From: Campylobacteraceae bacterium
GTDB taxonomy: Bacteria > Campylobacterota > Campylobacteria > Campylobacterales > Sulfurospirillaceae
Length of the DNA: 12,469 nucleotides
Direction of reading: 5' to 3'
NCBI GenBank assembly: GCA_027055635.1
Contig: JALUMZ010000090.1
Span: forward strand, 1-12,469
This document shows, piece after piece, positions 8,087 through 12,469 of this stretch; the first letter of the stretch is position 1; each line of letters opens with the position of its first letter. Both the position numbers and the translations under genes were made by a program. The notes under the pieces were generated by a model. The model searched no databases and was not told where the DNA came from. It saw nothing but the letters and a program-made list of their open reading frames with translations.

Positions 8087-8468
8087 ATTTTACAAACTTA
8101 TAGTTATCTCTTGCCAAAGCTTGAACACCGCCTAATAAATCTATCACTCTATAGCCATTTTCACCTAAAAACTTCGCAACTATTCGACTTCTATGTCCTG
8201 TTCTACATACCAAAGCAAACTTTTCACCTGGCTTCACATACGAGTTTAAAGCTTTGAGAAATTTAGGTATATTGTATTCACCCTTTTCATCAAAAAAAGT
8301 GATGGTTTTTGAGCCTTTTATGATACCTGTTTGCATCCACTCTGGCTTTGTTCTGATATCTATGATTTTCATACCCGAATTCACAACATTTTTACTAATA
8401 GGAAAGTTCATCACCTCAGCTTGAGCAAAGCTAAACAGTAGCATGAGTATCAATATAATATTTTTCAT
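8070..8468 (-). CDS. Exported single-domain rhodanese-like sulfurtransferase (Sud-like candidate)
   Basis: 132 residues: signal peptide (about 1-17, ending FAQA), then one rhodanese domain. IDIRTKPEW (36-44) is the conserved early motif and CRTGHRSR (88-95) the active-site loop; Cys88 is the only cysteine of the protein and would carry the persulfide. GENGY..VIDLLGGVQA (about 102-118) is the usual C-terminal motif. The start at 8468 has AGGA about 7 nt upstream. First gene of a two-gene unit with the YyaL-family gene, and the next operon downstream on the same strand is psrABC. Wolinella succinogenes Sud is a periplasmic rhodanese-like protein with one cysteine that binds polysulfide sulfur for Psr, so a Sud-like role is plausible but unproven; many exported rhodaneses have unknown substrates. 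Confidence 0.88.
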   Translation of the reverse strand: MKNIILILMLLFSFAQAEVMNFPISKNVVNSGMKIIDIRTKPEWMQTGIIKGSKTITFFDEKGEYNIPKFLKALNSYVKPGEKFALVCRTGHRSRIVAKFLGENGYRVIDLLGGVQALARDNYKFVKYEDNK

Positions 8469-8503
8469 AATTATCCTAATAAATTTATTATTTTTTCATA
8501 ATT

Positions 8504-8536
8504 TTTATATGAACAACTCTGCAACCGATGTGTCAA
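8504..8536 (-). promoter_or_regulatory. Candidate promoter elements for the rhodanese-YyaL operon
   Basis: On the minus strand there is a perfect TTGACA (8531-8536) and a TATAAA (8504-8509), but the 21-bp spacing is longer than the ideal 17. With the TATAAA the leader would be about 28 nt. A second -10-like TACAAT lies further upstream at 8604-8609 and would give a leader of about 130 nt containing a 6-bp AAAATC/GATTTT hairpin (8535-8549). I cannot choose between them by eye. Confidence 0.35.
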
Positions 8537-8631
8537 AATCTTTGATTTTAAGGTACCCGTCGTGTGAAGCCTTAGTAAATATAAAAGATTATGAAAAAAA
8601 TATATTGTATCAATAATTTTTAAATGATTAT

Positions 8632-10662
8632 TTAACTGATTAACCCTGCTTCCACTAAAAACGGAGATTGCGTATAGGTTATTTTTTTAATTTTATCATA
8701 TTTGGCGAAGGAGAGTGAGAGTCTGTCTTTCGCCCTAGTGGTTGCTACATAAAAGAGTCTTCTCTCCTCTTCTAGGCTTCCACCCTTGCTCATCAGCTTT
8801 CTATTTGGGAACCTTCCGTCCATCAAGTCTATCACAAAAACTTCTGTAAATTCTAAGCCTTTACTTGCATGAATACTGAGTAGATTTACACCCTCACCCT
8901 CACTCATCTCTCCACTTCCTAGGGTTATGGCATTTAAAAATCTTTCGCTTAAGGAGTAATTTTTTGCTATATCTTGAAGTAGATACCCTTTTCTTATTAT
9001 CTTCTCTTTTGCCTCTTGTTTTAAACTCTCATCTATGCTTCCATCTTTTCTAGTGGCTCTATTTGTTGCTAAAATATCTGATATGCTGGCAAATATATCA
9101 CTGAAAAGAACATGAGAAACCAAAGTTTTTGGGTTTTTGATTCTTGTGCTATTTTTTAAAAATTTATAAAAATAGTAGATAAATTTTGCCCCATCTTCAT
9201 TTAATTTTACATGTTTTAAGATAGGGTTTGACAAAAAGGCATCTTCAAAACCAAGCCTATAGAACCTGCTCACACTTCCAAAACCGCCATAATCATCAAA
9301 AAGCCCCAATTGATAATTTTTGGCTCTAGTTTTAAATGGATTTGAGATATCTTTGGGATGAAAAAAGCCTCTATATATATCACCATCTCCTAGCTTAAAT
9401 AAACCCTCAAAGATCTCTTTTGAGAGAGCCGAACCCACACCTTTTGCATACTCAAATATATGTATAAAAGCCATCATATCCTTTGGGTTTACCACCACGC
9501 TGATGAGCTCAATCATAGCTTTTACTTCACGAGAGTCAAAAAAGCTTACTCCTCCTTTTCTTTTGCAAGATACGCCAAGCTCCCTGAGTGTTGCTTCTAT
9601 ACCATCTGCACTCGCGTTATTTCGGAAAATAACCGCTATATCTTCATAAGGAGTTTTGGAGTTTTTTATAAGAGCAGAGATAGAGTGATACTGCTCAAAA
9701 AGCTCTTCGTAAACCAAAAGTTTTGGAGCCTCGCACTCACCACCTCTAGTAACTTCAAGTTCTTTATCATATAGTCTTGGGTTGTTTTTTATGACTCTGT
9801 TTGCTAAGGATAGTATCTTTGAGGTTGAGCGATAATTTTTATTTAATTTAAATATCTTTGCATTTTTATATCTGTCTTGAAATGAGCCGATTATCTTGAT
9901 ATCTGCACCATTAAAAGCATATATACTCTGGTCATAATCGCCTACACAAAAGAGAGATTTTTTATTAAAAGCATCTATGAGAGAGTTTTGGAGTATATTT
10001 GTATCTTGATACTCATCTACTAGGACTTCTGAAAATCTTATATCTCTATCATTTTTCAAAGAATTTACCATCAAAATCAAAAGATCATTGAAACCAACAT
10101 ATCCATACTCTTTTTTAAGAGCTAAAAACTCTTCAAATATATCTTCATAAATATCAAAATATACCCCATGTTCACTTCCCTGCTCTTCTAGCCATCTTGA
10201 AAAGCTAAGCTCAATCGTAGAGTTTTGATAGAGTGAAAATAGATCATAAAGGTATGAAGATTGGTATGGTTTTATGGGTGAATCTATATGATCAAACCTT
10301 CTTCTCTCAACTATAGTTTTTAGTAAGATTTTTAGATCTTTTGGGGTTTTAAGCTTGATATCTTTACCTAATCTCTTGAGCAATCTATAACTCACTGCAT
10401 GAAAAGTTCCTGACTCTATCTTGTCAACCACACTTTTATCAAAATATCTCTGAACTCTACTCAGCATCTCACTTGCCGCCTTGTTTGTAAATGTAAGCAA
10501 AAGTATATGCTCAGGCTTCACGCTCTGCTCTTTTAGTAAATATGCAATTCTTGCAACGATAGTAGAAGTCTTGCCTGTACCAGCACTTGCCACTATGAGA
10601 TTTGCCCCTGCACTAGTAGTTGCTGCTTTGTATTGTTCCGAGTTTAATCCGCAAAGCGCCAT
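8632..10662 (-). CDS. UvrD/Rep/PcrA-family ATP-dependent DNA helicase (superfamily 1A)
   Basis: 3'-5' DNA helicase of 676 residues, near the length of Rep and shorter than UvrD (about 720), lacking the long C-terminal tail of UvrD/PcrA. Motifs in order: Q-motif LNSEQYKAA (6-14), Walker A ASAGTGKT (25-32), TFTNKAASEM (motif Ia, 57-66), SGTFHA (84-89), Walker B VDEYQDT (215-221), motif III GDYDQSIYAFNGA (241-253), motif IV KNYRST (about residue 275), motif V SIHASKGLEF and motif VI EEERRLFYVATTRAKDRL near the C terminus. In motif III the usual WRGA or FRGA reads FNGA, so the Trp and Arg of PcrA/UvrD are Phe and Asn here. Start at 10662 has AAGGA 7 nt upstream. Single-gene unit; probably replication restart or repair. 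Confidence 0.95.
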   Translation of the reverse strand: MALCGLNSEQYKAATTSAGANLIVASAGTGKTSTIVARIAYLLKEQSVKPEHILLLTFTNKAASEMLSRVQRYFDKSVVDKIESGTFHAVSYRLLKRLGKDIKLKTPKDLKILLKTIVERRRFDHIDSPIKPYQSSYLYDLFSLYQNSTIELSFSRWLEEQGSEHGVYFDIYEDIFEEFLALKKEYGYVGFNDLLILMVNSLKNDRDIRFSEVLVDEYQDTNILQNSLIDAFNKKSLFCVGDYDQSIYAFNGADIKIIGSFQDRYKNAKIFKLNKNYRSTSKILSLANRVIKNNPRLYDKELEVTRGGECEAPKLLVYEELFEQYHSISALIKNSKTPYEDIAVIFRNNASADGIEATLRELGVSCKRKGGVSFFDSREVKAMIELISVVVNPKDMMAFIHIFEYAKGVGSALSKEIFEGLFKLGDGDIYRGFFHPKDISNPFKTRAKNYQLGLFDDYGGFGSVSRFYRLGFEDAFLSNPILKHVKLNEDGAKFIYYFYKFLKNSTRIKNPKTLVSHVLFSDIFASISDILATNRATRKDGSIDESLKQEAKEKIIRKGYLLQDIAKNYSLSERFLNAITLGSGEMSEGEGVNLLSIHASKGLEFTEVFVIDLMDGRFPNRKLMSKGGSLEEERRLFYVATTRAKDRLSLSFAKYDKIKKITYTQSPFLVEAGLIS

Positions 10663-10693
10663 ATATATCCTTCAAAATCCTATAAAAACCGGA

Positions 10694-10699
10694 ATTATA
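10694..10699 (-). promoter_or_regulatory. Probable -10 element of the helicase gene
   Basis: Perfect TATAAT on the minus strand, 31 bp upstream of the helicase start, giving a leader of about 25 nt with AAGGA. No clear -35 box. It shares the short divergent region 10663-10772 with the pilin promoter. Confidence 0.5.
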
Positions 10700-10743
10700 G
10701 CTGATTTTATATAAATTTTATCAGAATTTGACGATATGTTTGG

Positions 10744-10749
10744 TACAAT
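10744..10749 (+). promoter_or_regulatory. Probable -10 element of the pilin operon
   Basis: TACAAT on the plus strand, 23 bp upstream of the first pilin start. A TTGACG is present at 10728-10733 but only 10 bp away, too close to act as a -35 box with it. The strong ribosome site AAAGGAGAG (10761-10769) follows. Confidence 0.4.
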
Positions 10750-10772
10750 ACGAAAAATACAAAGGAGAGAAT

Positions 10773-11519
10773 ATGAAAAGAAGTGGTTTTACTATGGTAG
10801 AGTTAATTTTTGTCATAGTTATTATAGGCATATTAGCAGCAACTGCATTGCCAAAGTTTAATGGAGTAAGAGATAAAGCAAAAGTAAATAGCGAACTTTC
10901 AGCCATGAACAGCCTAGATGGAGCTATTACAGCTGCGGAAGAATTTAGACTTGAAGATTATGGCGATACAAATGTTAAATGGCACAATGTAGATATAGCA
11001 ACCGGTGCACTCTCAGCTAGATACAATACCGGACAAGCATATGATGCAGATGTCAATAAGAAAAAAGCCGTTTTAAAGAAAATTATGAAGAAGAATGATA
11101 AATTTAAGATAGTAGGTGCTGCTTCATCTGACGGTAGTGAAATTATATATTGGGGAACAGCTAGTAACCCTTCAAATGATGTTCTATTTATCACAGGACC
11201 TGCATCTGACCCTGTAAACGGCATAACTGTTTCAGCAGATATTCCTGGTCAAGATGTTTTAGGAAAACCGGATAAAAATGATTTATGGGTATTTAATCCA
11301 AACAACTTTGATATAAATATCACTAGTACTTCTGCAACATATACATTGCATGATTCTATTGTTCAAGTTCCAGCCCAATCAATAGCACTACTTGATTTAA
11401 ATGGAACATCTCAATTGGTTACGGGAGCAAATACTACTAATATAAGAAACTTGGATGTTGTAAGATCTGATAGTACTGTTGCTCATAATACAAACGATGT
11501 TTTAGAAATAAGACATTAA
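10773..11519 (+). CDS. Type IV pilin / type II secretion pseudopilin-like protein, copy 1
   Basis: 248 residues. Class III prepilin leader MKRSG, cleavage expected before Phe6, with Glu at mature position 5 (FTMVE) and a hydrophobic assembly helix up to about residue 28. The start at 10773 is chosen because AAAGGAGAG lies just upstream and the leader has the normal length; the frame stays open to a TTG at 10728, but that would put 15 polar residues before the leader. The globular part has no cysteine and carries GPASDPVNG and KPDKNDLWV segments shared with the next gene. Two nucleotides separate it from copy 2. As a pseudopilin it would be processed by a prepilin peptidase and built into a pilus or secretion pseudopilus; no such machinery is intact in this window. 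Confidence 0.85.
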   Translation: MKRSGFTMVELIFVIVIIGILAATALPKFNGVRDKAKVNSELSAMNSLDGAITAAEEFRLEDYGDTNVKWHNVDIATGALSARYNTGQAYDADVNKKKAVLKKIMKKNDKFKIVGAASSDGSEIIYWGTASNPSNDVLFITGPASDPVNGITVSADIPGQDVLGKPDKNDLWVFNPNNFDINITSTSATYTLHDSIVQVPAQSIALLDLNGTSQLVTGANTTNIRNLDVVRSDSTVAHNTNDVLEIRH

Positions 11520-11521
11520 AA

Positions 11522-12106
11522 ATGAACAAAAATGCATTCACAATGGTAGAGCTTATCTTTGTGATTGTTATAATTGGGATTTTGGCTGGAATTGCCATTC
11601 CGAAACTTTCAGGTGTTACTGATGGGGCTAAAAAATCTGCTGAGATAGCGACTATCTCAGCAGTTGCCACTGCACTTGATAGTGCAAACGGCGAGTGGAG
11701 TATAAATGAGGGTAGCTTTACATGGGGCATAGGAAATAACCCATCTAGTCAACTAAATCCAAATGGTTATCCAGCTGATTTAAGTAGAGATGGTAAAGTC
11801 TTTGGAAAACTCATTAAAGATTCTGGAAAATTTCAAAAACAGACAAGCGGTGAAGATGCTAATATCTCTATCTTTACAGGAGCTGCTAGCGACCCGACTA
11901 ATGGAGTAAAATTTACTACAGAATCTGGATACAATAACGACATACCAAACAAACCCGACAAAAACGACTTTTGGGTATATATACACAATATCGGAACTGA
12001 TGCAAATTGCACCATAAATGGAAAAGTTTTATATTTAGGCGACATATCACTTATAGATGTAAATGGAACCGCTTCTACAAACTATTCTAGCATACAGTGC
12101 CAATAA
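11522..12106 (+). CDS. Type IV pilin / pseudopilin-like protein, copy 2
   Basis: 194 residues, paralogue of the preceding gene over its whole length: near-identical N-terminal helix (FTMVELIFVIVIIGILA), and shared ASDP-x-NG, KPDKND-x-WV and L-x-D-x-NGT segments further on. Leader MNKNA with Ala, not Gly, at -1 before the cleavage site; Ala is tolerated by prepilin peptidases. Unlike copy 1 it has two cysteines, Cys163 and Cys193, the latter one residue from the C terminus, so a C-terminal disulfide loop like that of many type IV pilins is possible. It has no clear Shine-Dalgarno sequence and starts 2 nt after the copy 1 stop, so translation is probably coupled. Confidence 0.83.
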   Translation: MNKNAFTMVELIFVIVIIGILAGIAIPKLSGVTDGAKKSAEIATISAVATALDSANGEWSINEGSFTWGIGNNPSSQLNPNGYPADLSRDGKVFGKLIKDSGKFQKQTSGEDANISIFTGAASDPTNGVKFTTESGYNNDIPNKPDKNDFWVYIHNIGTDANCTINGKVLYLGDISLIDVNGTASTNYSSIQCQ

Positions 12107-12112
12107 TTTTAA

Positions 12113-12202
12113 TTATATATTTGTTATCTTATCTATTATCCAAAAGGTAACACCTAATATAATTACGCTTATAACTGCTACTGTGATAGTTCCTACTTCC
12201 AT
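12113..12202 (-). CDS. Possible 29-residue single-helix membrane microprotein
   Basis: Small frame beginning MEVGTITVAV and ending DKITNI, with one hydrophobic helix (about residues 5-22) and a short charged tail. It starts 1 nt after the stop of the gspF remnant, and the GGAGG inside the last two gspF Gly codons is spaced 5 nt from its ATG, which is a good ribosome site. Its stop is 6 bp from the end of the convergent pilin gene. I do not recognise a family. It may be the next gene of the former gspF operon. Chance is not excluded at this length. Confidence 0.45.
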   Translation of the reverse strand: MEVGTITVAVISVIILGVTFWIIDKITNI

Positions 12203-12203
12203 G

Positions 12204-12344
12204 TTATCCTCCAACTGCTTCTGCTATAGACCACATAGGTAAAAATATACCTAGAGCCAAAAGTAGAACAAAGCCTGCGATGGCTGCTATAAGCAGAGGT
12301 TCTATCATAGTGGATACATTGTCAACTAGATAACTATACTTTTC
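12204..12344 (-). pseudogene. 3' remnant of gspF/pilC (type II secretion / type IV pilus platform protein)
   Basis: The last 46 codons of a GspF/PilC inner-membrane platform protein: YLVDNVSTMIEP (about 12306-12338) followed by a long hydrophobic helix and LGIFLPMW, the usual end of the family, then AEAVGG and TAA. An in-frame TAG stands immediately upstream (12345-12347), and I find no GspF-like sequence in any minus-strand frame from there to the window edge. The rest of the roughly 400-residue protein is therefore missing at this place. Deletion, insertion of something that begins near 12345, or an assembly join would all give this picture. Confidence 0.75.
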
Positions 12345-12469
12345 CTAACTTTCTCATTTTACCAAATCTCAACCATTTTAAAATTATACAATCCCTAAAA
12401 TAGGGCCTTTATAATCCATTTTATGTAAAAAATGTGTGTCCTAATGCTAATAATTTGATAAAATTAGAT
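12345..12469. other. AT-rich non-coding stretch upstream of the gspF remnant
   Basis: No frame with a plausible product on either strand. It holds a small CCCTA-AAA-TAGGG hairpin (12393-12405) and, at the very edge, TTTGATAAAAT (12454-12464), a -10-like sequence on the plus strand that could drive a gene beyond the window. Possibly the flank of an inserted or rearranged segment; no terminal inverted repeats can be judged because the window ends. Confidence 0.4.

Noticed and set aside
10728..10772. Upstream TTG start for the first pilin, adding 15 residues
   Set aside because: A prepilin leader should be short; the ATG at 10773 has AAAGGAGAG just upstream and gives the normal MKRSG leader, and 10728 overlaps the likely promoter.
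10721..10906. Minus-strand frame over the pilin promoter and gene start
   Set aside because: Antisense to the conserved pilin helix, no ribosome site; shadow of the real gene.
12342..12416. Short minus-strand frame upstream of the gspF remnant (reads ...RPYFRDC...KLGKV)
   Set aside because: About 24 codons between stops in a different frame from gspF, no start or ribosome site, no recognisable similarity.
12345..12469. Insertion sequence end next to the gspF remnant
   Set aside because: The sharp loss of homology suggests one, but I can see no transposase, no target duplication and no terminal inverted repeat within the window, so I do not call a mobile element.

Overview
The window is AT-rich DNA from what looks like a Campylobacterota (Epsilonproteobacteria) chromosome, most like the Sulfurimonas/Sulfurovum/Sulfuricurvum group. 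This rests on the psrABC sulfur-reduction operon, the HyfB-like antiporter subunit, the pilin leader style (short leader, then FTMVELIFVIVIIGIL) and the low GC. It is inference from gene content; there is no rRNA or other phylogenetic marker here.

Layout from left to right: (1) The 3' three quarters of a hydrogenase-4/complex I-like membrane subunit (hyfB-like, + strand, 1-1683), cut by the window edge. (2) A striking nested palindrome at 1671-1705 that contains its stop codon and lies between it and the convergent psrC. (3) A tight minus-strand operon psrA-psrB-psrC (5883 down to 1711): Tat-exported molybdopterin catalytic subunit, four-cluster ferredoxin subunit and NrfD-type membrane subunit. 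(4) A 187-bp AT-rich gap holding the psr promoter and a possible terminator. (5) A second minus-strand operon: an exported single-cysteine rhodanese (8468-8070) overlapping by 17 bp an exported YyaL/DUF255 thioredoxin-like protein (8086-6071). (6) A UvrD/Rep helicase (10662-8632, minus). (7) A divergent promoter region, then two tandem, full-length paralogous type IV pilin/pseudopilin-like genes (+ strand, 10773-12106). (8) Convergent to these, a 46-codon 3' remnant of a gspF/pilC gene (minus) followed by a 29-codon membrane microprotein with a strong Shine-Dalgarno sequence. The last ~120 bp is non-coding as far as I can see.

How the parts may work together: PsrABC would pass quinol electrons to polysulfide or elemental sulfur on the periplasmic side. 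The neighbouring exported rhodanese resembles, in size, location and single-cysteine design, the Sud polysulfide carrier of Wolinella, and it is co-transcribed with an exported YyaL protein bearing a CHWC motif. Together they suggest a periplasmic sulfane-sulfur handling neighbourhood; the YyaL role is a hypothesis. The pilin pair sits beside a broken assembly-platform gene, so these pilins either use an assembly machine encoded elsewhere or are left over from a rearranged cluster. I saw no rRNA, tRNA or CRISPR array, and no intact mobile element.
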